Below are positions 9,375 through 17,426 of a DNA stretch of 64,000 nt, one piece after another. The DNA lies in contig NZ_JAHKPI010000025.1 in assembly GCF_018860425.1 (NCBI RefSeq), positions 776,524-840,523 of the forward strand, written 5' to 3'. The notes beneath the pieces were generated by a model. It worked only from the letters and a program-made list of their open reading frames with translations. It was not told the DNA's origin and made no database searches. This DNA is from Marinobacter sp. F3R08 (GTDB lineage Bacteria; Pseudomonadota; Gammaproteobacteria; Pseudomonadales; Oleiphilaceae). Position 1 is the first letter of the stretch, and every line of letters starts with the position of its first letter. The position numbers and the translations under genes were made by a program.

Positions 9375-12300
9375 CTAGAGGGGTGGTTTCTCAAGTTGTT
9401 CATGGTATCGAGAATATGCGATCAGCGTGTCCCCTGCCACTTTTCTAACCAACTGAATTGTTGCTGAATCCTCAATCGAACGCCCCATACTGGCCAACTC
9501 TTCGAGTCGCTGGGCGCTGTCCTGAAGACGCTCCCCTCCAAATGTGCCCGCACAACTCTTGAGCGCATGCGCCTGCTCCCTGATCTCGGCTTCATCTCCT
9601 GTAGCCTCGGCATTTTCAAGCGCCTGTATTCGTTTTTTTACCTCATTGATGAACACAGAAATCATCATTGGCAATGTTTCTGCCGACGTGTCCGCTACAA
9701 GCTGATCAAGAACGGCATCAGATAACAGTTCGTATTGTGCTTCCTCTTCGGGAGAGTTCATGGCGCTTGCCTCTGCTGCAAACCGGCAGTTCTCAATCGA
9801 TCCAACCAGTTTTTCTATGTTAAACGGTTTGCTGACGAAATCATTCATACCCGCTTTTAAACAACGCTCCACTTCTGTTTTTTCCGCATTGGCGGTCAAG
9901 GCTATTATCGGTGTTTGCGTATTGGGCCCGTTACCCTGTCTTATCTGGAGCGCTGCCTCCATACCATTCATGCGGGGCATTCTCATATCCATAAGGATCG
10001 CCGCGTAATTTTTGTCACCAGCCCGCTGACAGGCCTCTTCACCATCATGAGCAAGGTCAACCACGTAACCCCGGGCTTTGAGCATTTCAGAACCAATGAG
10101 AAGGTTGGCTTCGACGTCATCAACCAATAGTAAATGTCCCTTATCGGTTGTTGGTTGATCATTTACGGGGTTGACCTCAGTGACCGCTTCCAGAACAGAC
10201 GATTCAGCCGCAGCACCCGGCTGGTCCTGGCCTGGATCCATGGGATCGCAGCACCTGAGCGCCGGATCTGGCATTTCGTAGGGGAGCCTTATGGTAAAGG
10301 TGGTTCCAACCCCCTCCTCACTTTCCACCGACAGGCTTCCGTCCATACCGTCCAGGAGCTTGCGAGCTATTGCAAGACCAAGTCCAGAGCCACCGAAACC
10401 CGTGTCCCTGAGCGCATCTACCTGCTCAAATTCAGAAAAAACCGTACTTAACAGATGGGCGGGAATTCCCGGACCGGTATCACTCACTTCAATGACCAGA
10501 GTCGGTTCCATCCCCGGTCCAGCCGGGTCCTGATGACCAACCCTTACCGTGACCTCACCCTCCGTTGTGAATTTACAGGCGTTGTCCAGCAAAATGGTGA
10601 GTATCTGTCTGAGATGATCCCTGTCAGCAGACAACTGGGCAGGCAGCGCGGGATCCGTCGTTGACGTGAGTGTGACGGTATCTTTGCATCGGTGTAAACC
10701 GACGGCATTTACCACACCATCGATCAATGGATTCAGTTCAAACTGGACGCGATGAAATTCCATCTGTCCGGCCTCAATCTTTGAAAAATCCAGCACCTCA
10801 TTGACTACCTGAAGCAGTGATTCCCCGGATTGTTGGGCCAATTTCAGGTACCGACGCGCGGCTTGACTCATCGAGCCGTCATCAGACATCAGCGACAGAG
10901 AGCCCAGAACGGCGTTCATTGGCGATCGGATCTCGTGGCTCATGTAAGATAGAAAACGAGACTTTGCGGTAGATGCCTGCTCCGCCTCCGCTCTGGATTC
11001 AATCAGTTCCTGTTCTTTCTGTTTTCGCTCGGAAATGTCGCGGATGGCCGCCGTAACAAATACCTGCCCTTCCACCGTGATGGCGGTTAGCGCCAGTTCA
11101 ACAGGGATACTGTCTCCTGTTCTCCGCAGCGCTGTCGTCTCTACACGCTTGCCAATGAGGGGGCCTTCGCCTGTGGCCTGAAAGTGCGCCATTCCTTTGG
11201 CATGAGCCTCCCTGAACTCAGGGGGTATCATGAATTCGTGCATGGGCTCGCCCAGCACCTCCGATCGGCGCCAACCAAAAAGCGTCTCCGCCGAACGACT
11301 GAAATCCGTCACCAAACCTTCATGATCAACAGTGATCAGTGCATCCAGGCTGGAATCCACCAGGTTCGCTTTCAGATGCTCACTGACTTTGGCCGCCTGT
11401 ATAAGGTTATGTTCATCGGTGTAGTCCCGAATAATAACCAGCGACCGCCCTTCCTCGCCTGCTTCGAAGCCCCTCAGGCGAACATCGACAAACCGGTTAC
11501 CGGTATCTGATTCAAGCGTTATCGGCTGCCAGTCATTCTCAGTAAACCTGTCCAACGTACTCTGCTCTCTGCATTCAGGCGAGTGGTTCGCAAGAAGATC
11601 CGTCAACAGGGTGTGGTTCAAGGCACTCCGTGCGCAACCGAACAGGTGCTCGAACGCCTGATTCACGAAAACGATGTCACCATCAACGCTCAACATGGCG
11701 ATAGCATCCGGGGCAGCTTCCAACAGCGCTACAAACTCCGCTTCGCGTTGTCGCAGGCTCGCATTTGCGGTTTCAAGTCGCTGATTGGTCGCCGTCAGCT
11801 CTGCTTTTTGCTGCGTAAGCACTGAAGACATAGTGTTGAACGACTGGATTGTTTGCGAGACCTCGTCACGGCCCCTGCTGTTGAGCGCTTTGACAGGTTT
11901 GCCTTCCTGCAGATCCCGGCTGGCCTTTTGCAGCGCGAGAATACGTCGGCTGAGATAGCTGCCAAATAGCCAGGAACAGATACCAACGAGCACAAGCTCC
12001 AACAACGCAATCAGAAGCAGACGACGTTGCGCTTCTGACCAGATTTGGCGCAACTCGCGGACAGAGAATCCAATCTCGAGGGTGCCAAATTCCTCGCCAT
12101 CAATCTCAATTGCTTTCTGTACGTCGTAGATACCATCGTCCACGTCGTCAAAGGAGCCATCAGGTGACACCGAGTCACTGACCGGCATACCAGTCTGGGC
12201 GAGTAAGCGACCATAGCCACGAACCCGAACATAAGATACACCTGAGAGCGTCCCCAATTCGTTTACCTGCTCGTTTAGGGATGCAAGATCAAAGGCAATT

Positions 12301-12470
12301 AACGAGTCAAGAAGCACTGAGCTTGCCATTTGCACAGTATCGTTCGCTCGCTTATGTAAGGCCTGGGCTCCAGTGTTTTGAAGGTAGGTAGATGCTTGCC
12401 ATACCAGCAGAGAAAGGAAGATAACTTCAATCAGGGCGATGCCCAGAATGGTTTTCCAACGAAATGACAT
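9375..12470 (-). CDS. Hybrid histidine kinase (sensor-HAMP-PAS-PAS-HK-REC-Hpt)
   Basis: A 1031-residue multidomain kinase. TM1 is near residues 8-26, a periplasmic sensor segment spans about 30-148, TM2 about 150-170, HAMP about 170-225, PAS domains about 240-355 and 365-485. The HisKA box has His512 (SYMSHEIRSPMN), the HATPase has N-box LLDNACKF and G-boxes DTGPGIP and GSGLGLA. A receiver follows with Asp828 (LMDMRMPRMNG) and an Hpt domain with His968 (AHALKSCAG). This His-Asp-His chain can feed the receiver of the downstream activator, as LuxQ or SypF do through Hpt steps. It sits 36 bp after the PhnD-like gene and 32 bp before the activator, so the three are co-transcribed. Confidence 0.94.
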   Translation of the reverse strand: MSFRWKTILGIALIEVIFLSLLVWQASTYLQNTGAQALHKRANDTVQMASSVLLDSLIAFDLASLNEQVNELGTLSGVSYVRVRGYGRLLAQTGMPVSDSVSPDGSFDDVDDGIYDVQKAIEIDGEEFGTLEIGFSVRELRQIWSEAQRRLLLIALLELVLVGICSWLFGSYLSRRILALQKASRDLQEGKPVKALNSRGRDEVSQTIQSFNTMSSVLTQQKAELTATNQRLETANASLRQREAEFVALLEAAPDAIAMLSVDGDIVFVNQAFEHLFGCARSALNHTLLTDLLANHSPECREQSTLDRFTENDWQPITLESDTGNRFVDVRLRGFEAGEEGRSLVIIRDYTDEHNLIQAAKVSEHLKANLVDSSLDALITVDHEGLVTDFSRSAETLFGWRRSEVLGEPMHEFMIPPEFREAHAKGMAHFQATGEGPLIGKRVETTALRRTGDSIPVELALTAITVEGQVFVTAAIRDISERKQKEQELIESRAEAEQASTAKSRFLSYMSHEIRSPMNAVLGSLSLMSDDGSMSQAARRYLKLAQQSGESLLQVVNEVLDFSKIEAGQMEFHRVQFELNPLIDGVVNAVGLHRCKDTVTLTSTTDPALPAQLSADRDHLRQILTILLDNACKFTTEGEVTVRVGHQDPAGPGMEPTLVIEVSDTGPGIPAHLLSTVFSEFEQVDALRDTGFGGSGLGLAIARKLLDGMDGSLSVESEEGVGTTFTIRLPYEMPDPALRCCDPMDPGQDQPGAAAESSVLEAVTEVNPVNDQPTTDKGHLLLVDDVEANLLIGSEMLKARGYVVDLAHDGEEACQRAGDKNYAAILMDMRMPRMNGMEAALQIRQGNGPNTQTPIIALTANAEKTEVERCLKAGMNDFVSKPFNIEKLVGSIENCRFAAEASAMNSPEEEAQYELLSDAVLDQLVADTSAETLPMMISVFINEVKKRIQALENAEATGDEAEIREQAHALKSCAGTFGGERLQDSAQRLEELASMGRSIEDSATIQLVRKVAGDTLIAYSRYHEQLEKPPL

Positions 12471-12506
12471 TGCCCGAACTCCCTGTCGTCGAAGGCGTTT
12501 TTTCTA

Positions 12507-13343
12507 TCAGCGCCCCCGGATATCCAGCGCCCTGACCTCGTCCCAGTCGTTGTCGGAAGCGCTTTGAAAACCACTCATGCCAAGCCCTTCCAGAATTTCC
12601 CGGCCCCTCTCTGAGCGGTCAAAGTCGACCAGCGCTTCTCTGATCTCTGCCTTGAGAGCTTCAGGCACTCTCGGATGTACGGCAAAAGCATGGCCGGTAA
12701 AACCTGGTGACAGCCAAAGTATTTCCAGTTTTTCACGGATCTCTGGAGACATATTCTCAAAGGTACGCACGATCCCGCCACCCGCCTCAAAAAGCCCATT
12801 GGCCACCGCGCGATACACCGAATCGTGTGACCTGACAAAACTGGGGTTGTAATCAGCAATTGCCTTGTCGAGAAAAGAGCGCGTAATCAGTGTTGCTGCG
12901 AAAGCGTTTGGAGCTGGAAATGCAATCGACGTACCGTCCAGTTCTTCGAGTGACTCAATCATCCGATCAGACCGCACAACGATAATACCCTGTATCTGGT
13001 GGTCACGCTGACGGACCAGAGCCTCGTAACCCGGATTCATACTGAACACCGTGTAATGGTAGGGGTTCATGTAAGCGAGGTCGTACTCCCCGGCCCCCAT
13101 CCGTTTTTCGAACTCGGGAATATCCGGCGCTGTCGCAAAACGCACAGTGAATCCCACCTGCTCCGACAGATATTTTGCAAGAGGAAGCCACTCACGGGCG
13201 AGCTTCTCGCTGGCCTGCTGGGGAACCACACCCAGAACGAGAGATTGGTCTTCCTGCACGTCTGTCCAACCCAATCGAGTCATAAGTATAAGCGCGAGAG
13301 CAAACAGAATCTTGATACTGCAATTAGGTATACGAACCTTCAT
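12507..13343 (-). CDS. PhnD-like periplasmic phosphonate/phosphite-type binding protein
   Basis: A 278-residue type II periplasmic binding protein with a signal peptide ending near residue 27 (LGWTDVQ). Family marks include LVLGVVPQQ, the DLAYMNPYHY motif and DGTSIAFPAPNAFAAT, as in PhnD/PtxB/PstS-like binders. No ABC permease or ATPase gene is near, so import is unlikely to be its job. It is the first gene of an operon with a hybrid kinase that has a periplasmic domain, so I infer that it senses a ligand and presents it to that kinase, in the way LuxP works with LuxQ. The ligand is unknown. The ribosome site GGGAAG precedes the ATG at 13343. Confidence 0.88.
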   Translation of the reverse strand: MKVRIPNCSIKILFALALILMTRLGWTDVQEDQSLVLGVVPQQASEKLAREWLPLAKYLSEQVGFTVRFATAPDIPEFEKRMGAGEYDLAYMNPYHYTVFSMNPGYEALVRQRDHQIQGIIVVRSDRMIESLEELDGTSIAFPAPNAFAATLITRSFLDKAIADYNPSFVRSHDSVYRAVANGLFEAGGGIVRTFENMSPEIREKLEILWLSPGFTGHAFAVHPRVPEALKAEIREALVDFDRSERGREILEGLGMSGFQSASDNDWDEVRALDIRGR

Positions 13344-13370
13344 GGCGCTTCCCTTGTTTTTAAATAGAGT

Positions 13371-13385
13371 ACGACGTGTGTGCCA
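13371..13385 (-). promoter_or_regulatory. Possible sigma-54 promoter of the sensor operon
   Basis: On the minus strand TGGCACACACGTCGT has a perfect -24 (TGGCAC) and ten-base spacing, but GT instead of GC at -12. The LuxO-like box at 13484 is about 100 bp upstream and could serve both divergent units. The poor -12 makes this tentative. Confidence 0.35.
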
Positions 13386-13483
13386 CTCTCTGAAGCAGGA
13401 TTCGGTCCAAGTTTATTAAGACTTTAAATAACAAATGAGTAGCCATTAAATCTAAAGTTAAGTACATGATTTACAGATTTGAA

Positions 13484-13496
13484 TCGCAAATTGCGA
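13484..13496. promoter_or_regulatory. LuxO-like enhancer box 2 (TCGCAAATTGCGA)
   Basis: A perfect 6-1-6 palindrome fitting TYGCAWWWTGCRA, between the divergent PhnD-like and REC-PP2C genes and 67 bp upstream of the -24 element at 13561. Confidence 0.65.
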
Positions 13497-13560
13497 ATCA
13501 ATCTGCCATCAGAGCGACAAGGACTCCCCTTACTCCCCTGTTTACCGGGCATTTCGAGCG

Positions 13561-13576
13561 TTGGCATCAAACTTGC
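13561..13576 (+). promoter_or_regulatory. Sigma-54 promoter of the partner-switch/flippase operon
   Basis: TTGGCATCAAACTTGC: -24 GG, ten bases, -12 GC, with the TTGC core intact. Predicted start near 13588, about 50 bases before the ATG at 13638. Confidence 0.8.
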
Positions 13577-13637
13577 CCTGTACAAGCTCAGAGGCACAGA
13601 AAATCTATTATGAACGTCGGTCAAAGGCCCAAAGCCC

Positions 13638-14915
13638 ATGTGGAACCAGCAACAGATTGAAGACGACCAGGAGCGCCAAAGCACAGTACTCGTTGTGGAG
13701 GATTCCATCTCGGAACGTGTTCGCCTGATCGCCATGCTTGGAAAGCTCGACTACCGGGTTATAGAAGCCGTTAATGGTCTCGAAGCTCTCGCCTATCTTG
13801 AGAAAGAGCACGTTGACATTGTCATCAGTGACTGGCGCATGCCTGGAATGAATGGCTTTGAGTTGTGTAAACAAGTCAAGGCAACAGCAGATCTGGCGCC
13901 CTATTTCATTCTTCTGACCGGACAGAAGACGGTTCATGATCTGGTTGCGGCCATGGATGCCGGAGCAGATGACTTTATTGCCAAGCCCTTCGCCGTCGAG
14001 GAGCTCCGTGTCCGCATGAACGCGGGCCGTCGGGTGATCAATTTGCGCCACCGGCTGTGCGAAAAAAACCAACAATTGCGACTTTCCCTTGCCCGCGAGT
14101 CAGAAACTCTGGTTCAGCTTAAAGACGATCTGATGGCTGCTGAAACACTGCAGCGCGCACTTCTTCCTGACCCGACGAGTCTCCCGGATGGCATCACCAT
14201 GCTCCACTATTTCAAGGGCGCCAGTGGAGTTGCCGGAGACGCCTATAACGTCATTGCTCTGTCACCAACGATGATCGCGTTCTATCTGATTGACGTGTCA
14301 GGGCACGGTATCCGTTCAGCGATGCTGTCGTTTTATGCAACCCAACTGCTTTCGAACACCAGCAAACCGGTCAATGGGAGTGATTTGCCGCCGGTACCCA
14401 GTCAAGTGGCTCAAGAGCTAAACCAGAGATTTCTGGCGGAGTTCGATGATGGTGATTATCTGACCATGGTGTACGGGATTCTCAACCTGGAGAACGGGCA
14501 AGGGTGCTTTTGCCAGGCAGGACACCCCAATCCGTTTGTTCTTGGCTCAGAATCGGGGGCTCCGGCGATACTGGGAGGACCGGGTTTTCCGATAGGGATG
14601 TTGGCAGAGGCAACCTACGAAGACGTGCCTTTTGAATTGAAACCCGGGCAGCGACTGATCGTGACGTCCGACGGACTTTTCTCGTGCAGGATGAAGTCAG
14701 GCAACCTGCTGACAAAAGAACATCTGGCCGGATTGCTCAACCGCATTGCGCAATTACCCTCGGCCCATCAGCAGACGAAACTTTCATCCACTCTGGATTC
14801 GTTTATAGCCGCCCAGGAACTTGAGGATGATATCTCAGCCATGATGATTGAGCGCGCTCTGGAGCCGGCAACCCCAGCCTGCCCATCGACACCGTCTGAG
14901 TGTGTACCGGCATGA
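13638..14915 (+). CDS. Response regulator with PP2C (RsbU/SpoIIE-like) phosphatase output
   Basis: A 425-residue protein: receiver about 15-130 with Asp65 (ISDWRMPG), a coiled linker about 135-170, and a PP2C/SpoIIE phosphatase about 175-410 with metal-binding Asp201 (GDAYN) and Asp219 (DVSGHG) and a C-terminal DDISAMMI. It should dephosphorylate the STAS protein encoded two genes downstream, while the HATPase protein between them phosphorylates it. Functionally this resembles SypE, which in Vibrio fischeri carries both activities in one protein. Its stop overlaps the next start (ATGA). Expression is predicted from the sigma-54 promoter at 13561. Confidence 0.93.
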   Translation: MWNQQQIEDDQERQSTVLVVEDSISERVRLIAMLGKLDYRVIEAVNGLEALAYLEKEHVDIVISDWRMPGMNGFELCKQVKATADLAPYFILLTGQKTVHDLVAAMDAGADDFIAKPFAVEELRVRMNAGRRVINLRHRLCEKNQQLRLSLARESETLVQLKDDLMAAETLQRALLPDPTSLPDGITMLHYFKGASGVAGDAYNVIALSPTMIAFYLIDVSGHGIRSAMLSFYATQLLSNTSKPVNGSDLPPVPSQVAQELNQRFLAEFDDGDYLTMVYGILNLENGQGCFCQAGHPNPFVLGSESGAPAILGGPGFPIGMLAEATYEDVPFELKPGQRLIVTSDGLFSCRMKSGNLLTKEHLAGLLNRIAQLPSAHQQTKLSSTLDSFIAAQELEDDISAMMIERALEPATPACPSTPSECVPA

Positions 14916-15415
14916 AGAACTCAACCATATCGAGCCCTGTCAGCCTGGATTCCATTGAGCAGATACTGTCGATTATTGAAAACACTCTGACAACCTGGCT
15001 GGCGTCTCCCCATGAATTGTTCGAGATCAGCACCTGTTGCCGAGAGGCCCTGAATAACATTGTCGAACACTCAGGCCAACGTTCATTTTCAACAAAACTT
15101 CGGTTTGCACGAGTAAGCGGGCGCAAGGTTCTGTTTGTCACCTTCAGCCATCCCGGCTTTGTGCCGAGACCGGATACCGCTGACACCATGCCTCTGGACA
15201 GCTTGTCTGGCCGGGGCTGGCCCATCATGGAGGCCTGGATGGATCGGGTACGGCACCGCAGCGTCAATGGTGCCACCCGTCTCACACTGATACGGGCACT
15301 TGCAAATAGCCCGGTTGGTGTATCCACCGAACCTTGCAATATCAATTGCCCAGTTTCGCCCAACCAGATCAATACAGACGGAGAATTTTATGGAAACGCC
15401 AAGCCCAACGAGTAA
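14912..15415 (+). CDS. RsbW-like serine kinase / anti-sigma-type HATPase
   Basis: A 167-residue GHKL ATPase of the RsbW/SpoIIAB type. The N-box CREALNNIVEH (about 43-53) and the G-box SGRGWPIMEAWMD are clear. I chose the ATG at 14912, which overlaps the preceding stop as ATGA; a GTG four codons earlier is possible. In partner-switching systems such kinases phosphorylate a STAS antagonist on Ser/Thr and bind another target. The STAS substrate is encoded immediately after, overlapping by 26 bases, and the phosphatase immediately before. No sigma factor gene is adjacent, so, as in the syp system, the output is probably polysaccharide production rather than a sigma factor. Confidence 0.88.
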   Translation: MKNSTISSPVSLDSIEQILSIIENTLTTWLASPHELFEISTCCREALNNIVEHSGQRSFSTKLRFARVSGRKVLFVTFSHPGFVPRPDTADTMPLDSLSGRGWPIMEAWMDRVRHRSVNGATRLTLIRALANSPVGVSTEPCNINCPVSPNQINTDGEFYGNAKPNE

Positions 15416-15725
15416 TTTTGAAATCATCGACCTTCCGCCGCTTCTGGTGATGGGTAACAGTGATCCTGTTCGCAAGCAACTTGAGTCCCGTATTTCGGCC
15501 GGGTTGCATCGGCTGATCCTGAACCTTCAACCGGTAGAGTTCATGGATTCCAGCGGTCTTTCAGTGCTTATGTCGGCCTGGAAGAAAGTGAAGCCCTTCG
15601 GCGGTCGAGTGATCCTGGTCTCTCCCGCACCCAGTGTACGGGCTCTCCTGGAGCTTACCCGCCTGCACGAGATCTTCGAAATTTACGAAGATATGGATGC
15701 AGCACAGGCTGACATGGCGGCTTGA
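15390..15725 (+). CDS. STAS-domain anti-sigma factor antagonist (SypA-like)
   Basis: A 111-residue single STAS domain. The phosphorylatable serine motif is FMDSSGLSVL with Ser54/Ser55 at the usual position. The start at ATG 15390 has GGAG about eight bases upstream and gives a normal STAS length; longer frames run into the preceding gene. Its phosphorylation state would be set by the adjacent HATPase kinase and PP2C phosphatase. The downstream target is not visible from sequence; by analogy with SypA it would control biofilm polysaccharide output. Confidence 0.9.
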   Translation: METPSPTSNFEIIDLPPLLVMGNSDPVRKQLESRISAGLHRLILNLQPVEFMDSSGLSVLMSAWKKVKPFGGRVILVSPAPSVRALLELTRLHEIFEIYEDMDAAQADMAA

Positions 15726-15752
15726 TGCCATCACTTGGCGAGGAGTAGCGCT

Positions 15753-17066
15753 ATGGGAGATCGGATTCGGAGGCACCTTGATGGAGCCGGCCAGGCTTTG
15801 AGGGTTAACCATTTTGTTCGCAATGTGGGTTGGCTGACTCTGAGCATGTTAGCCACGCGGATTTTGCGCCTCGGAATAACCGTGGTGGTAGCCAGAACCT
15901 TTACACCACTGGACTATGGACAGATCGCGTTAATCTTCACAGCTCATGAGATTATCGGGCTGTTTATACAGCGGTGTACTCAGGTCAAGCTGATCCAGGC
16001 CCCCACCAGAGACCTGCCCTCTCTGTGTCGAACAACCTACCCGCTCAACTGGGTGTTGAGCCTTAGCCTGCTCGCGGCACAGTTCCTGACCGGGTTCCTG
16101 GTAGCCACGTTCTACGCCACTCCCGAGCTCTGGCTTCCGATCAGTTTGCTGGGGCTGTCGCATCTGCTGCTACCCGCCGGCATGGTTCAGGCTGCGCTTA
16201 ACGTTCGAGCCGGAAAACTTCAACTGGTAGCAAAAATTGAGGTTGCCCAGACCGTCGCCGAAGCGACGGGCGTTTTGCTGCTAATTGCTGCAGGAATGGG
16301 TATCTGGTCTCTGGTGATACCTAAAATTATTGCGCCCCTCCTTTGGGTATTGGGTCACCGTGCGCAAAATACCTGGCGATTCGACAGGTCGATTGAAGGC
16401 TCTTCCTGGCGTGAAATACTTCGTTACAGCTCTAACCTGCTGCTAGTTGACGGGCTTCACGTGGTGAGACAGAACCTGGACTATCTGTTGATCGGGTATT
16501 TTCTTGGCCTTGAAGCTCTGGGGCTGTATTTTTTCGCGTTCAATGCGGGTCTGGGAATTGCGAGCACCTTTGCAAATGCCATTAACAGTGCCCTCTTGCC
16601 GCACCTCTGCAACGCAGACGGAGACAACTCTGACGCGCAGCGCAATCAACGGTATCGTGCCGGTATTCTGATGATCGCCATTGTCGTTGGCGGGTTGGTA
16701 TGCCTGCAGTCTGTCGCCGCACCCTTCTACGTGCCCCTGATTTTTGGCACGTCCTGGGCCGCAGCAGGCAGCATTCCACTGATCGTTTTACTATGCCTTA
16801 CCGCATTGCCGAAAACTCTGTTTGAAGCCAGCAGTCAGTACTTGCGGGCACTCGACCGGCCTGCAGAAGATCTCAAGTGCCATGCGTGGCTCACACTGAC
16901 TCTGGTCGCCAGTGTCTCGGCCAGCGTTCCATTCGGCCTTTGGGCCGTCGCCTTTGCAACGTTCGTCACCTATGGTGTCGGGGCCATAGTGATGATGCAC
17001 TACTGCCGAAAACCGACCCTCTGTGAACCTTCAACCTCCCCTCAACCGCACCTTGTACACCCATAA
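15753..17066 (+). CDS. Wzx-type polysaccharide flippase
   Basis: A 437-residue polytopic membrane protein of the MATE/PST oligosaccharide flippase superfamily with about 12-14 predicted helices; the N-terminal NVGWLTLSMLATRILRLG helix and the internal Arg/Asn-rich loops (RQNLDYLLIGYFLG) are typical. It would move lipid-linked repeat units across the inner membrane for Wzy-dependent polymerisation. The ATG at 15753 was preferred over a TTG at 15735 because AGGAG lies seven bases ahead of it. It is the last gene of the partner-switch operon and is followed by an intrinsic terminator, so the flippase is separated transcriptionally from wza-wzz-wzy. Confidence 0.9.
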   Translation: MGDRIRRHLDGAGQALRVNHFVRNVGWLTLSMLATRILRLGITVVVARTFTPLDYGQIALIFTAHEIIGLFIQRCTQVKLIQAPTRDLPSLCRTTYPLNWVLSLSLLAAQFLTGFLVATFYATPELWLPISLLGLSHLLLPAGMVQAALNVRAGKLQLVAKIEVAQTVAEATGVLLLIAAGMGIWSLVIPKIIAPLLWVLGHRAQNTWRFDRSIEGSSWREILRYSSNLLLVDGLHVVRQNLDYLLIGYFLGLEALGLYFFAFNAGLGIASTFANAINSALLPHLCNADGDNSDAQRNQRYRAGILMIAIVVGGLVCLQSVAAPFYVPLIFGTSWAAAGSIPLIVLLCLTALPKTLFEASSQYLRALDRPAEDLKCHAWLTLTLVASVSASVPFGLWAVAFATFVTYGVGAIVMMHYCRKPTLCEPSTSPQPHLVHP

Positions 17067-17101
17067 CGGGATCATGCAAGCGCCTCCACTTCTCGAAGAA
17101 G

Positions 17102-17124
17102 ACCCGCGATAAACGCGGGTTTTT
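17102..17124 (+). terminator. Rho-independent terminator after the flippase gene
   Basis: Perfect seven-base stem ACCCGCG/CGCGGGT with an ATAAA loop followed directly by five Ts. It isolates the first operon from the wza operon. Confidence 0.85.
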
Positions 17125-17198
17125 CATCAGCCCGAAGACTGCACATCACCAGAGAAAGAGCTGGCAAGCCAGAGCGCACAGCCATGTTCTCTGTCTGT

Positions 17199-17211
17199 TT
17201 GCAAAATGCGA
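17199..17211. promoter_or_regulatory. LuxO-like enhancer box 3 (TTGCAAAATGCGA)
   Basis: Fits TYGCAWWWTGCRA; upstream partner of box 4, whose start is 54 bp away, in front of the wza operon. Two boxes upstream of one sigma-54 promoter is the usual arrangement for NtrC-family activators. Confidence 0.6.
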
Positions 17212-17252
17212 CAACCACCACCATTCCGGCCTGCACTTACCTCCAAACTGAT

Positions 17253-17265
17253 TTGCAATTTGCGA
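17253..17265. promoter_or_regulatory. LuxO-like enhancer box 4 (TTGCAATTTGCGA)
   Basis: Fits TYGCAWWWTGCRA and lies 72 bp upstream of the -24 element at 17336. Confidence 0.65.
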
Positions 17266-17334
17266 ATAGACCCCATCCTGAGAGTGCGTCGCATTTTTCT
17301 GCAATTAAAACAATCGGTTAAAGCCTGCCCAATC

Positions 17335-17350
17335 ATGGCACGTCTTTTGA
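17335..17350 (+). promoter_or_regulatory. Sigma-54 promoter of the wza operon
   Basis: ATGGCACGTCTTTTGA: perfect TGGCACG -24 block, ten bases from GG to the -12 dinucleotide, which is GA instead of GC. Predicted start near 17362, about 65 bases before the ATG at 17427. Confidence 0.75.
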
Positions 17351-17426
17351 TACCTGATATTTAAATTCCTTTTTTAGTGTGCAGTTCGTCAGAGGACGGT
17401 CTGTTGTCACAACGGAGATCGTCACC

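Noticed and set aside
17286..17305. TCGCATTTTTCTGCAA near the wza promoter
   Set aside because: Half-sites are separated by six bases instead of three, unlike the five accepted boxes.
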